A DNA stretch of 42,033 nucleotides from NCBI GenBank assembly GCA_902491215.1, contig CABUGV010000031.1:1-42033 (forward strand). Direction: 5' to 3'. Of this stretch, positions 23,743 to 32,857 are shown one piece after another (positions within the stretch are counted from its first letter, which is position 1; each line of letters opens with the position of its first letter). The position numbers and the translations under genes were made by a program. The DNA is from 43-108 sp001915545 (GTDB lineage Bacteria; Bacteroidota; Bacteroidia; Bacteroidales; Bacteroidaceae). Under the pieces are notes generated by a model. That model did not search any database. It was given only the letters and a program-made list of their open reading frames with translations, and was not told where the DNA came from.

Positions 23743-26283
23743 ATGGCAGAACAGCAGACATACAGCTATGATGAAGCCCTGCAGGCATCATTAGAGTATT
23801 TTAATGGCGATGAACTAGCAGCCAGAGTTTGGGTGAACAAGTACGCCATGAAGGATTCTTTCGGCAAGATATATGAAAAATCGCCGAAAGACATGCATTG
23901 GAGACTGGCCAACGAGATAGCCAGAATCGAACAGAAATATGAAAATCCGATTTCTGCACAAGAGCTGTTTGATCTTATGGATCACTTCAGGTACATCGTT
24001 CCGGCAGGTAGCCCTATGACCGGAATCGGCAACAATCATCAGGTAGCTTCATTGTCGAACTGCTTTGTCATCGGACTTGATGGTGATGCAGATTCTTACG
24101 GTGCAATCATACGTATAGACGAAGAGCAGGTTCAGCTCATGAAAAGACGCGGAGGCGTAGGCCACGACCTTTCTCACATTCGTCCAAAAGGTTCGCCAGT
24201 AAAGAACTCCGCCCTCACGTCTACAGGTCTCGTACCTTTCATGGAAAGATATTCAAATTCCACTAGAGAGGTTGCACAGGACGGAAGACGCGGTGCGCTC
24301 ATGCTCTCTGTGTCTATCAAGCATCCTGACTCGGAAGCATTCATTGACGCAAAAATGACAGAAGGCAAGGTTACAGGAGCAAATGTTTCTGTTAGACTTG
24401 ACGATGAATTCATGAAAGCGGCAATAAATAACAAAACATACATACAGAAATTTCCTGTAGACAGCATGGTTCCAAAGGTTGTCAAAGAAATCAATGCAAA
24501 CGCACTTTGGAGAAAGATCGTGCACAATGCTTGGAAATCTGCCGAACCAGGTGTATTGTTCTGGGATACCATCATTAGAGAATCAGTTCCTGACTGCTAT
24601 GCAGACCTTGGATACAGAACAATCTCTACAAATCCATGTGGCGAAATACCTCTATGTCCGTACGATTCATGCCGTCTGCTGGCTATAAATCTGTACTCAT
24701 ACGTTGACAATCCATTCACAAAGGAAGCAAAATTCAACTATGAAAAGTTCAGAAAGCATGTAGGACTTGCACAAAGAATCATGGACGACATCATCGATCT
24801 CGAATTGGAAAAGATTGAGATGATTCTGGCAAAAATTGATTCCGACCCGGAAAGCGAAGAGGTTAAGGAAGCAGAAACTAACCTTTGGAAAAAGATTTAC
24901 AAGAAGACAAAGGCCGGAAGACGTACAGGTGTAGGAATAACTGCAGAAGGCGACATGCTCGCCGCTATGGGATTGTGTTACGGAACTCCTGAAGCAACAT
25001 ATTTCTCAACAGAAGTGCACAAGACTATTGCTGTAGAGGCATACCGTTCTTCAGTGCAGATGGCAAAGGAAAGAGGAGCATTTGACGTATATGATGCAGA
25101 AAGGGAAAAGAAGAATCCTTTCATCAACAGAATAAAGGATGTTGACCCTGCATTGTACGAGGAGATGACAAAATTCGGACGCAGAAATATTGCATGTCTG
25201 ACAATTGCTCCAACCGGCACAACAAGTCTCATGACGCAGACAACTTCCGGTATAGAGCCAGTATTCATGCCTGTATACAAGAGAAGAAGAAAGGTTAATC
25301 CTAACGACACAAATGTACACGTTGACTTCACAGACGAAACAGGCGACTCATTTGAAGAATATATCGTATACCATCCTAAGTTCCTCGAATGGATGAAAAT
25401 CAATGGATACGATACAGACAAGAGATACACACAAAGCGAAATAGACGAACTCGTAATGAAGTCGCCTTACTACAAGGCCACTGCAAACGACATCGACTGG
25501 CTTGAAAAGGTTAAGATGCAGGGATCAATCCAGAAATGGGTAGACCATTCTATCAGCGTCACAATAAACCTGCCTAACGATGTAAGCGAAGACCTCGTAA
25601 ACGACCTTTACATTGAAGCTTGGAAATGCGGATGCAAGGGATGTACAGTCTACAGAGACGGCTCAAGAGCAGGAGTGCTCATCGCTACAGATGACAAGAA
25701 GAAGAAGGATGACTGCAAGTGCAAACCGCTCCCAGTTGTGGAAACACGTCCAAAGAGCCTTGAGTGTGACGTTGTAAGATTCCAGAACAACAAGGAAAAA
25801 TGGGTGGCATTCGTTGGCCTGCTTGATGGATATCCTTATGAAATATTCACTGGTGTGCTTGACGATGAAGACGGAATCGCTCTGCCTAAGACTGTCACTA
25901 AAGGCCACATCATCAAAAACCTTGATGAAGACGGCAACAAGAGATATGACTTCCAGTTTGAAAACCGCAGAGGCTACAAGACAACCATAGAAGGTCTGTC
26001 TGAAAAGTTCAACAAGGAATACTGGAACTATGCCAAACTGATTTCAGGAGTGCTCAGATACAGAATGCCTCTTGCCAATGTTCTCAAGCTCGTAAGTTCT
26101 CTTCAGCTGGGCAACGAAAGCATCAACACATGGAAAAATGGTGTTGAAAGAGCTTTAAAGAAGTACGTATCTGACGGAACAGAAGCAAAAGGACAGAAGT
26201 GCCCTATTTGCGGACGCGAAACACTGGTATATCAGGAAGGTTGTCTGATATGCAAGAGCTGCGGTGCTTCAAGATGCGGATAA
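23743..26283 (+). CDS. nrdJ: Adenosylcobalamin-dependent (class II) ribonucleoside-diphosphate reductase
   Basis: An 846-residue enzyme that makes deoxyribonucleotides with a B12-generated thiyl radical, without oxygen. Visible features are SNCF with C107 (active-site cysteine pair), NPCGEIPL with N297, C299 and E301 (radical relay), CLTIAPTGTTS near residue 490, a TSCPD-like region (about 600-780), and a C-terminal zinc-ribbon/redox tail with CPICG and CLICKSCGASRCG (820-846). The length and C-terminal ribbon fit the NrdJ type of Bacteroidetes. No ATP-cone was seen at the N-terminus. It is preceded by its own promoter and followed by a hairpin. Confidence 0.93.
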   Translation: MAEQQTYSYDEALQASLEYFNGDELAARVWVNKYAMKDSFGKIYEKSPKDMHWRLANEIARIEQKYENPISAQELFDLMDHFRYIVPAGSPMTGIGNNHQVASLSNCFVIGLDGDADSYGAIIRIDEEQVQLMKRRGGVGHDLSHIRPKGSPVKNSALTSTGLVPFMERYSNSTREVAQDGRRGALMLSVSIKHPDSEAFIDAKMTEGKVTGANVSVRLDDEFMKAAINNKTYIQKFPVDSMVPKVVKEINANALWRKIVHNAWKSAEPGVLFWDTIIRESVPDCYADLGYRTISTNPCGEIPLCPYDSCRLLAINLYSYVDNPFTKEAKFNYEKFRKHVGLAQRIMDDIIDLELEKIEMILAKIDSDPESEEVKEAETNLWKKIYKKTKAGRRTGVGITAEGDMLAAMGLCYGTPEATYFSTEVHKTIAVEAYRSSVQMAKERGAFDVYDAEREKKNPFINRIKDVDPALYEEMTKFGRRNIACLTIAPTGTTSLMTQTTSGIEPVFMPVYKRRRKVNPNDTNVHVDFTDETGDSFEEYIVYHPKFLEWMKINGYDTDKRYTQSEIDELVMKSPYYKATANDIDWLEKVKMQGSIQKWVDHSISVTINLPNDVSEDLVNDLYIEAWKCGCKGCTVYRDGSRAGVLIATDDKKKKDDCKCKPLPVVETRPKSLECDVVRFQNNKEKWVAFVGLLDGYPYEIFTGVLDDEDGIALPKTVTKGHIIKNLDEDGNKRYDFQFENRRGYKTTIEGLSEKFNKEYWNYAKLISGVLRYRMPLANVLKLVSSLQLGNESINTWKNGVERALKKYVSDGTEAKGQKCPICGRETLVYQEGCLICKSCGASRCG

Positions 26284-26335
26284 CAGAAAGATAAACCGTG
26301 AAAAATATATACGCGGTGTAATCATACAAACAACA

Positions 26336-26368
26336 AGGGGAGGTTCAAAAAGAAAACGAACCTCCCCT
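26336..26368 (+). terminator. Hairpin after the ribonucleotide reductase gene
   Basis: AGGGGAGGTTC (26336-26346) pairs perfectly with GAACCTCCCCT (26358-26368) around an 11-nt loop. The following sequence is ATTACATTTCC, so the T-tract is poor and some read-through into folB is possible. Confidence 0.6.
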
Positions 26369-26409
26369 ATTACATTTCCATACACCAAGAATCAAACAGA
26401 CATAATACG

Positions 26410-26766
26410 ATGCAGACTATAATATTGGAAGGAGTGAAACTCTATGCCTACCACGGAGTTGCACCTGAGGAAAACAAAGTAGGACAGATGTACACTGTAA
26501 ATGTCAAGATGGTGGCAGATCTGAGCAAAGCCATGGAAAGCGACGACGTGAACGACACCATAAATTATGCAGAAGTATATGAATGCATAAAAGATGAAAT
26601 GGGCACACCGTCGCACTTGATAGAACATGCGGCAAAAAGAGTAGCAGAAAGAATACTGCACGACTTCAAGTCTGTCGAGTCTGTAGAAATAACCTTAATG
26701 AAACACAATCCACCGATGTGTGCAGAATGCAACTATGCCGGCGTCAACATGACAATCAGCAGATGA
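26410..26766 (+). CDS. folB: Dihydroneopterin aldolase
   Basis: A 118-residue enzyme of folate synthesis that cleaves 7,8-dihydroneopterin to 6-hydroxymethyl-dihydropterin and glycolaldehyde. The length is normal. Family features are the N-terminal LYAYHGVAPEENKVGQ with catalytic Glu, DTINYAEVYECIK, IEHAAKRVAERIL, and the lysine in EITLMKHNPP. It starts 127 bp after the ribonucleotide reductase gene; no separate promoter was seen, so it may depend on read-through of the hairpin between them. It is followed by its own terminator. Confidence 0.92.
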   Translation: MQTIILEGVKLYAYHGVAPEENKVGQMYTVNVKMVADLSKAMESDDVNDTINYAEVYECIKDEMGTPSHLIEHAAKRVAERILHDFKSVESVEITLMKHNPPMCAECNYAGVNMTISR

Positions 26767-26855
26767 CGTGAAGAAGAATGTGCTATTAAAATATCAAAAA
26801 ACATTGCCTACGGAGCACTTAAGTTACAAGTATTTTACATATTCATTTCATATTT

Positions 26856-26885
26856 AATGTTTCCTTATAAAGGGAACGTTTTTTA
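26856..26885 (+). terminator. Terminator after folB
   Basis: AATGTTTCC (26856-26864) pairs with GGGAACGTT (26872-26880) using two G-U wobbles on the plus-strand RNA, followed by TTTTATT. Confidence 0.6.
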
Positions 26886-26941
26886 TTACAAAAAGACAAA
26901 CAAAACGAACATAAAAAATCTCCACGTAGCAAATAAATCAG

Positions 26942-26949
26942 TATATTTG
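26942..26949 (+). promoter_or_regulatory. -7 element upstream of the decarboxylase operon
   Basis: TATATTTG, 57 bp before the first gene. The -33 position has no TTG. Confidence 0.5.
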
Positions 26950-27006
26950 TGCATAAAGAACCTATAGCTAACTATTTAAAACAAACATACACAAAATCGT
27001 AATCTT

Positions 27007-27273
27007 ATGGTAGAAGAATCTATTTTTGGAGCACTTGAACTACTGGTTGTAGGTATGCTCACTGTATTCGTAATATTGCTGATTATCATATACTTTGGAA
27101 AACTTCTGATATATGCAGTCAACAAATTTGCACCTGCAGAAGAACCAGCAAAGAAAAAAGTCGCAGCAGTAGCAGTTCCACAGATTGATGCAAACACGAA
27201 AGCAATCATCGAAAGTGCAGTCAATCAGATTACCAACGGTACTGGAAAAGTTACCAACATACAAAAATTATAA
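27007..27273 (+). CDS. oadG: Sodium-pump decarboxylase gamma subunit (OadG-like)
   Basis: An 88-residue protein with one membrane helix (about residues 8-30, GALELLVVGMLTVFVILLIIIYF) and a short cytoplasmic tail with APAEEPAKKK. Size, topology and position before alpha and beta subunits fit OadG/MmdD-type gamma subunits, which anchor the biotin subunit to the membrane. The sequence family is poorly conserved, so the call rests partly on context. It is the first gene of a three-gene set; the gap to the alpha gene is 125 bp and contains a small GCCG/CGGC hairpin but no clear promoter. Confidence 0.8.
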   Translation: MVEESIFGALELLVVGMLTVFVILLIIIYFGKLLIYAVNKFAPAEEPAKKKVAAVAVPQIDANTKAIIESAVNQITNGTGKVTNIQKL

Positions 27274-27398
27274 TACAACAGAAGGTACCTAAACCATATC
27301 TTCAAACAAGACACACGACACAACATGCCGATGCGACGGCAAGCATTGTCGACAAAACTACAACATAGAAAAAATGATATCTTAAAATATAACTAAAT

Positions 27399-29243
27399 AT
27401 GAATCACGAGGTAAAATTCAGTCTGGTCTTTCGCGACATGTGGCAGAGCGCTGGAAAATATCAACCACGAGTAGACCAATTGCTTAAAGTTGCTCCCGCT
27501 ATCATCAGAATGGGATGCTTTGACAGAGTTGAAACTAACGGAGGAGGTTTTGAGCAGGTAAATCTTCTTTACGGAGAAAACCCGAACAAAGCTGTCAGAG
27601 AATGGACTCGTCCATTCCACGAAGCAGGAATTCAGACACACATGCTGGACCGCGCACTGAACGGACTGCGCATGAGCCCATGCCCTAAGGATCTGAGAAA
27701 ACTTTTCTATAAGGTAAAGAAAGCTCAAGGCACAGACATAACACGTATATTCTGCGGTCTGAACGATCCAAGAAACATCATACCTTCTATAAAATATGCA
27801 AAAGAAGCCGGAATGATTGCACAGGCATCACTTTGCATCACTCACTCTCCTATCCACACTGTTGAATATTACGTAAATCTGGCAAAAACTCTCATCGATG
27901 CCGGTGCCGACGAAATATGCCTCAAGGACATGGCCGGAATCGGACGCCCAGAGTCACTCGGAAAAATTACAGCAGGAATTAAAGCATACAAGAAAGACAT
28001 CATCATACAGTACCACTCTCATGCAGGACCAGGCTTCAATATGGCATCAATATTGGAAGTCTGCAAGAACGGGTGCGACTATATCGACACAGCCGTTGCA
28101 CCTCTAGCATGGGGAACAGGACATGCAGACATCATCGCTGTAGAAGAGATGCTCAAAGACGCAGGATTCAAGGTTAAGGGCATCAATATGGAAGCATACA
28201 TGGAAGTACGTACACAGATCCAGAACATGATGGACGACTTCCTGGGATATTATTGTCCTGAACTGAACAGAATAAACAATTCACTTCTCATAAAGCCAGG
28301 TCTTCCAGGCGGTATGATGGGTTCACTCATGACCGATTTGGAAGAAAATCTTGCTTCGCTCAACAAGTGGAAAGCAAAGCACAATCAGCCTGAAATGACA
28401 GAAGATGAACTTCTTATAAAACTGTTTGACGAAGTTGCATACGTTTGGCCTAAAGTCGGCTATCCTTGCCTCGTTACACCGTTCAGCCAGTATGTTAAGA
28501 ATCTCGCTCTCATGAATGTCATGCAGATGGAGAAAGGCAAAGAACGCTGGTCAATGATTGCCGACAACATCTGGGATATGATCCTCGGCAAGGCTGGTAA
28601 ACTGGCAGGCCCTGTAGCACCGGAACTCGTAGAAAAGGCTAAACAGGAAGGAAGAGAGTTCATGGATTCTGATCCTCAGGAGAACTATCCTGACGATCTC
28701 GATGAATATCGCAAGAAAATGGCAGAGAAAGGATGGGATCTCGGACAGGACGATGAAGAGCTCTTCGAATACTCTATGCACCCAACTCAGTATGAAGCAT
28801 ACAAGAGCGGAAAAGCAAAAGCCGATTTCGAAGCTGATCTTGCAAAACGAAAAGCAGAGAAGAACGCTCCAAAGGGCACTGCCGAAATGCCTAACAGCAT
28901 AACAGTAACCGTAAACGGAGTAAACTACAAGGTTGATATTGCATACGGCAACAATGTTCCAGCACCTGCTGCAGGAGAAACAGCACAAGCAACTCAAGTA
29001 CAGACAGGCGAAGGTGACGACGTATTGGCACCACTCGAAGGTAAATTCTATCGTGTGAAGAGTGCACAGGAAACACCTACAAATGTCGGCGATGCAGTAA
29101 AGAAAGGTGACATCATAGGCTACATCGAGGCCATGAAGACCTATAATGCAATTCGTGCAGACAGAGATGGTGTGATTACAGCAATACTCGTAAACTCTGG
29201 CGATTCCGTCGAAGAAGATGATGTTATAATGAAAATACAATAA
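27399..29243 (+). CDS. oadA: Biotin-dependent decarboxylase alpha subunit (carboxyltransferase plus biotin domain)
   Basis: A 614-residue subunit of the oxaloacetate-decarboxylase/pyruvate-carboxylase 5S type. The HMGL-like TIM barrel begins with RDMWQS (R12, D13, Q16), has the carbamylated lysine in LKDMAG (K176) and the metal ligands in YHSHAGPG (H206, H208). After a conserved helical domain and a Pro/Ala-rich hinge, the C-terminal 80 residues form a biotinyl domain with EAMKT (K580 biotinylated, 34 residues from the end). The metal-loop sequence HSHAGPG differs from the usual HTHATTG/HCHATTG, so the acceptor acid may not be oxaloacetate. It transfers carboxyl from the substrate to biotin, for decarboxylation by the beta subunit. 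Confidence 0.88.
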   Translation: MNHEVKFSLVFRDMWQSAGKYQPRVDQLLKVAPAIIRMGCFDRVETNGGGFEQVNLLYGENPNKAVREWTRPFHEAGIQTHMLDRALNGLRMSPCPKDLRKLFYKVKKAQGTDITRIFCGLNDPRNIIPSIKYAKEAGMIAQASLCITHSPIHTVEYYVNLAKTLIDAGADEICLKDMAGIGRPESLGKITAGIKAYKKDIIIQYHSHAGPGFNMASILEVCKNGCDYIDTAVAPLAWGTGHADIIAVEEMLKDAGFKVKGINMEAYMEVRTQIQNMMDDFLGYYCPELNRINNSLLIKPGLPGGMMGSLMTDLEENLASLNKWKAKHNQPEMTEDELLIKLFDEVAYVWPKVGYPCLVTPFSQYVKNLALMNVMQMEKGKERWSMIADNIWDMILGKAGKLAGPVAPELVEKAKQEGREFMDSDPQENYPDDLDEYRKKMAEKGWDLGQDDEELFEYSMHPTQYEAYKSGKAKADFEADLAKRKAEKNAPKGTAEMPNSITVTVNGVNYKVDIAYGNNVPAPAAGETAQATQVQTGEGDDVLAPLEGKFYRVKSAQETPTNVGDAVKKGDIIGYIEAMKTYNAIRADRDGVITAILVNSGDSVEEDDVIMKIQ

Positions 29244-29249
29244 ACAATT

Positions 29250-30641
29250 ATGGAAGAAATTCTAAACAGTCTATACCGTATGACAGCGTTCAGCGACATC
29301 GCAATATCGCCGTCATATATAGTAATGTACGTGATAGCATTCGTACTGCTTTATCTTGGTATAGTAAAGCACTATGAACCGCTTTTGCTTGTACCTATTG
29401 CATTCGGTGTACTGATTGCAAACTTTCCAGGTGGAGACATGGGAGTAATCCAAGCCAATGAAATAGGCGAAATATTCCGTTACAAAAGTGAAACGGGAGT
29501 AATGCAGACTCTTAATCTCACTGGAGGACTAAAAACTCTAGGTACAGGAGCCTCGCCGGATGACTACATAAAATTCCATGAGCTCTACTACCCTATAGCC
29601 GACAATCCAATCCTGCTCAACAAGGATTTCATGAAAAATGTTGTTTGCTACAACATCTGGGACATGTCGTTGCCTGCAATTGCACATGATCTTGGTCTCA
29701 TGAACTTCCTCTATTACATGCTCATAAAGACAGGTTTCCTTCCACCTATAATATTCATGGGTGTAGGAGCGCTGACAGATTTCGGTCCGATGTTGCGCAA
29801 CCTGCGCCTCGCCATATTCGGAGCGGCTGCACAGCTTGGTATCTTCACAGTCTTGATATGTGCATTCCTTGCAGGATTCACTCTTAAAGAAGCAGCTTCA
29901 TTAGGAATCATCGGTGGTGCAGACGGACCAACAGCCATATTTACAACAATTAAATTGGCACCTCACCTTCTTGGTCCTATTGCTATCGCGGCATATTCTT
30001 ACATGGCACTCGTTCCAATCATCATACCTCTTGTAGTCAAGCTTCTCTGCACAAAGAAGGAGCTCATGATAAACATGAAGGAGCAGGATAAGCTCTATCC
30101 TAATAAGAATGAAATCAAGAACATGCGTGTCATCAAGATCATATTCCCGATTGCCGTTACTACAATCGTAGCAATATTTGTTCCTACAGCTGTAAGCCTT
30201 ATAGGTATGCTCATGTTCGGTAACCTGCTGAAAGAAATAGGTCCTGACACAAGCAGACTTTTCGATACAGTCAGCAACAGCGTAATGAACACAGCAACAG
30301 TATTCCTTGGCCTTTGTGTAGGTGCAACAATGACAGCGTCAGCATTCTTGAATATGACAACCATCGGTATCGTAATTGGAGGTTTCATCGCATTCGCACT
30401 GTCAATTAGTGGCGGTATACTTATGGTCAAGCTTATGAACTTGTTCACAAAGAAAAAAATCAATCCGCTCATTGGAGCTACTGGTCTTAGCGCCGTACCT
30501 ATGGCAAGTCGTGTCTGCAACGAAATTGCTACAAAATACGATCCAAAGAATCATGTACTCAACTACTGCATGTCATCAAACATCTCAGGTGTAATTGGAT
30601 CTGCAGTTGCAGCCGGTGTTCTGATAGCATTCTTGCAATAG
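29250..30641 (+). CDS. oadB: Sodium-translocating decarboxylase beta subunit
   Basis: A 463-residue polytopic membrane protein (about ten helices) that decarboxylates carboxybiotin and pumps Na+ outward. The diagnostic GGADGPTAIFTT motif is at about residues 224-235. MGVGALTDFGPMLRNLRLAIFGAAAQ and the C-terminal SNISGVIGSAVAAG segment are also family features. It starts 6 bp after the alpha subunit, so the two are translationally close. The complex links a fermentative decarboxylation to a sodium gradient. A hairpin terminator follows. Confidence 0.93.
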   Translation: MEEILNSLYRMTAFSDIAISPSYIVMYVIAFVLLYLGIVKHYEPLLLVPIAFGVLIANFPGGDMGVIQANEIGEIFRYKSETGVMQTLNLTGGLKTLGTGASPDDYIKFHELYYPIADNPILLNKDFMKNVVCYNIWDMSLPAIAHDLGLMNFLYYMLIKTGFLPPIIFMGVGALTDFGPMLRNLRLAIFGAAAQLGIFTVLICAFLAGFTLKEAASLGIIGGADGPTAIFTTIKLAPHLLGPIAIAAYSYMALVPIIIPLVVKLLCTKKELMINMKEQDKLYPNKNEIKNMRVIKIIFPIAVTTIVAIFVPTAVSLIGMLMFGNLLKEIGPDTSRLFDTVSNSVMNTATVFLGLCVGATMTASAFLNMTTIGIVIGGFIAFALSISGGILMVKLMNLFTKKKINPLIGATGLSAVPMASRVCNEIATKYDPKNHVLNYCMSSNISGVIGSAVAAGVLIAFLQ

Positions 30642-30675
30642 TTCACAACTAAGGCAAATACAAAACTTGAAAATA

Positions 30676-30712
30676 TGAGTCTGCCCGAATAATCGGACAG
30701 ACTCAATTTTTA
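30676..30712 (+). terminator. Terminator after the decarboxylase operon
   Basis: TGAGTCTGCCCGA (30676-30688) pairs with TCGGACAGACTCA (30693-30705), with one mismatch and a 4-nt loop, followed by ATTTTTAT. Confidence 0.8.
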
Positions 30713-30882
30713 TATACCAACATACAAAAGAACGTATATTTTTCTCCTCCCCCAAAAATCTATTCATGCCATTACATACACATACACCCAAATATATTGA
30801 CATACACATTATACAATTTGGAGTATAAATTATTCAAAATGTAGCAACAAGCTTATAAAAGGTCGATTCAGATTTAATTATA

Positions 30883-30913
30883 TTGCAGAATTAGACCAAA
30901 TAACATAACTTTG
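30883..30913 (+). promoter_or_regulatory. Promoter of the phospholipase-D-like gene
   Basis: TTG (30883-30885), 20 bp, TAACTTTG (30906-30913). The start codon at 30935 follows 21 bp after the box, giving a leader of only about 15 nt. An in-frame TTG at 30911 lies in the -7 box and is not a start. Confidence 0.8.
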
Positions 30914-30934
30914 CGAGTCGTATTTAAGGTAAAA

Positions 30935-32176
30935 ATGGCTAGGAAATTCATCTTCATACTTTTCATCACATTATCGTCTCTGTTTACAACTAAAACAGAA
31001 GCACAGACAACGGCCGAACGCAGCGATTCACTTGTTGCGTCGCACCTGCATGCAACAGGAGTCAAATTAACAGACAACAACAAGGTTGTTCTGTTGATGA
31101 ATGGCCATGATAAATTCGAAGACCTATTCAAGGAAGTAAGAAAAGCAAAAAAATTCATCCACCTCGAATATTTTAATTTCCGCAACGATTCAATAGCCAA
31201 TCTGCTTTTTGATCTATTGGCAGAAAAAGTCAAAGAAGGTGTTGAAGTAAGAGCCATGTACGATGCATTTGGAAATGCGTCCAACAATAAACCCATAAAA
31301 AAAGAGCACCGCGACTCCATAAGAGCAAGAGGGATAAATCTGATAGAATTCGACCCGTTGCATTTCCCATGGGTCAACCACATAATTCCGCGCGACCACA
31401 GAAAAATTGTCGTTATTGACGGTAAAGTTGCTTATACTGGAGGCATGAACGTAGCCGACTACTATATTACTGGTACAGAGGTTGTGGGCAAATGGCGCGA
31501 TATGCACATGCATATTGAAGGTGCTGCAGTAAACGAACTGCACAAGATTTTTGCAACAACATGGGAAAAAGAAACAGGAGAAAAGATTGAAGGTGAAAAA
31601 TATTTTCCAACACCAGAAAGTGCAGGAAACATGCGTGTCGGAATTGTTGACAGACGTCCGCGCCACACAAACAAGTCAATACGCGAACTGTACGTAAGCA
31701 TGCTCAACAATGCTAAAAAGCAGATAAGAATAATAAATCCATACTTTGTACCTACACATAAAGTCAGACAAGCATTGAAAGATGCAGTCGACAGAGGTGT
31801 AGACGTAGAAATCATGCTTTCAGCCAAGAGCGACATTCCTCTTACGCCAGATGCATCTTACTATGTAGGCAACAATCTTTCAAAACGTGGTGCCAAGGTA
31901 TACCTATACGAAGGCGGATTCCATCATACGAAAATCATGATGGTAGACAGCCTTTTCTGCACAGTCGGATCAGCCAATCTCGACAGCCGAAGTCTCAGGT
32001 GCGACTACGAAGTAAATGCCGTAATCTTCGACAAGAACGTGACAAAGCAATTGCTTGACATGTTCAATGAAGACAAAAAGCACTCTTATATTATGCCCGA
32101 AGACTTTTGGAAAAAGCGCTCCGTATGGAAGCGTTTTGTCGGATGGTTCGGAAACCTCCTGACTCCAGTGCTGTAA
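30935..32176 (+). CDS. Phospholipase D / cardiolipin synthase-like protein, exported
   Basis: A 413-residue PLD-superfamily protein with two HKD motifs: HRKIVVIDG (H155, K157, D162) and HTKIMMVD (H331, K333, D338), each followed by GGMN or GSANLDSRS. It resembles bacterial cardiolipin synthases (transfer of a phosphatidyl group between phosphatidylglycerols). It has a signal peptide (MARKFIFILFITLSSLF, cleavage near TEAQ at about residue 24) in place of the two N-terminal membrane helices usual in ClsA. The catalytic domain would therefore lie in the periplasm. It is the first gene of a small run with vsr, 56 bp downstream. Confidence 0.88.
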   Translation: MARKFIFILFITLSSLFTTKTEAQTTAERSDSLVASHLHATGVKLTDNNKVVLLMNGHDKFEDLFKEVRKAKKFIHLEYFNFRNDSIANLLFDLLAEKVKEGVEVRAMYDAFGNASNNKPIKKEHRDSIRARGINLIEFDPLHFPWVNHIIPRDHRKIVVIDGKVAYTGGMNVADYYITGTEVVGKWRDMHMHIEGAAVNELHKIFATTWEKETGEKIEGEKYFPTPESAGNMRVGIVDRRPRHTNKSIRELYVSMLNNAKKQIRIINPYFVPTHKVRQALKDAVDRGVDVEIMLSAKSDIPLTPDASYYVGNNLSKRGAKVYLYEGGFHHTKIMMVDSLFCTVGSANLDSRSLRCDYEVNAVIFDKNVTKQLLDMFNEDKKHSYIMPEDFWKKRSVWKRFVGWFGNLLTPVL

Positions 32177-32232
32177 AACTTTATCACCTTGATTTTTTAT
32201 CCTACGAAAACGACATAAAAACCTTACGCCTT

Positions 32233-32751
32233 ATGACAGATATGTTCAGCAAAGAACAGCGAAGCCGCTGCATGTCTCATATACGGTCGAAAAACACCAA
32301 ACCGGAACTTATCGTAAGGAAATACCTGTTTTCAAGAGGATTCAGATATAGAATCCATGTGAAAAGCCTTCCTGGAACTCCCGACATTGTTCTTCCGAAA
32401 TATTCAACCTGTATATTCATAAACGGATGTTTCTGGCACGGACATGAAGGATGCAAATACTTCATTCTGCCCAAAACCAGAACAGATTGGTGGAAAGCAA
32501 AAATAGAGCGTAACATAAAAAGAGATAAAGAAGAACGGATACAATTGCGTGACTTGGGATGGCACGTGATTCAAGTATGGGAGTGTCAACTCAAGCCCAA
32601 CAAGAAAGAAGAAACTCTCAACAGCATAGAATATACTCTTAACAAGATATTCTTGAATGACAGACATGCCATCCGAAAACAGGATACATACAGTTTGCCT
32701 CAAGAAGAAATCCATGAAGCGGCAGCTGAAGATGGTCCTAACTATGGTTAA
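32233..32751 (+). CDS. vsr: Very-short-patch repair endonuclease
   Basis: A 172-residue T:G-mismatch nicking endonuclease. Residues match E. coli Vsr closely in position: catalytic D51 in PGTPDIVLP, H69 and H71 in CFWHGH, and zinc ligands C66 and C118 (VWEC), with the N-terminal SRCMSHIRSKNTKPEL. I chose the ATG at 32233 (or 32242); an upstream in-frame ATG at 32107 lies inside the phospholipase gene. Vsr normally accompanies a Dcm-type cytosine-5 methyltransferase and repairs deaminated 5-methylcytosine. No methyltransferase is encoded in this window. The C-terminal 35 residues extend beyond the usual length. Confidence 0.92.
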   Translation: MTDMFSKEQRSRCMSHIRSKNTKPELIVRKYLFSRGFRYRIHVKSLPGTPDIVLPKYSTCIFINGCFWHGHEGCKYFILPKTRTDWWKAKIERNIKRDKEERIQLRDLGWHVIQVWECQLKPNKKEETLNSIEYTLNKIFLNDRHAIRKQDTYSLPQEEIHEAAAEDGPNYG

Positions 32752-32828
32752 ACAATATCTTTCACCGTCTTTTGTAAAACATTGTGCTTTAAAATGAACT
32801 TACCGGCATACATTACCGGAAAAATCTC

Positions 32829-32836
32829 TATTTTTG
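32829..32836 (+). promoter_or_regulatory. -7 element of the GH10-like gene
   Basis: TATTTTTG, 21 bp before the start codon. There is no clear TTG at -33. Confidence 0.45.
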
Positions 32837-32857
32837 TAAAAACAATATTTCATTAAT

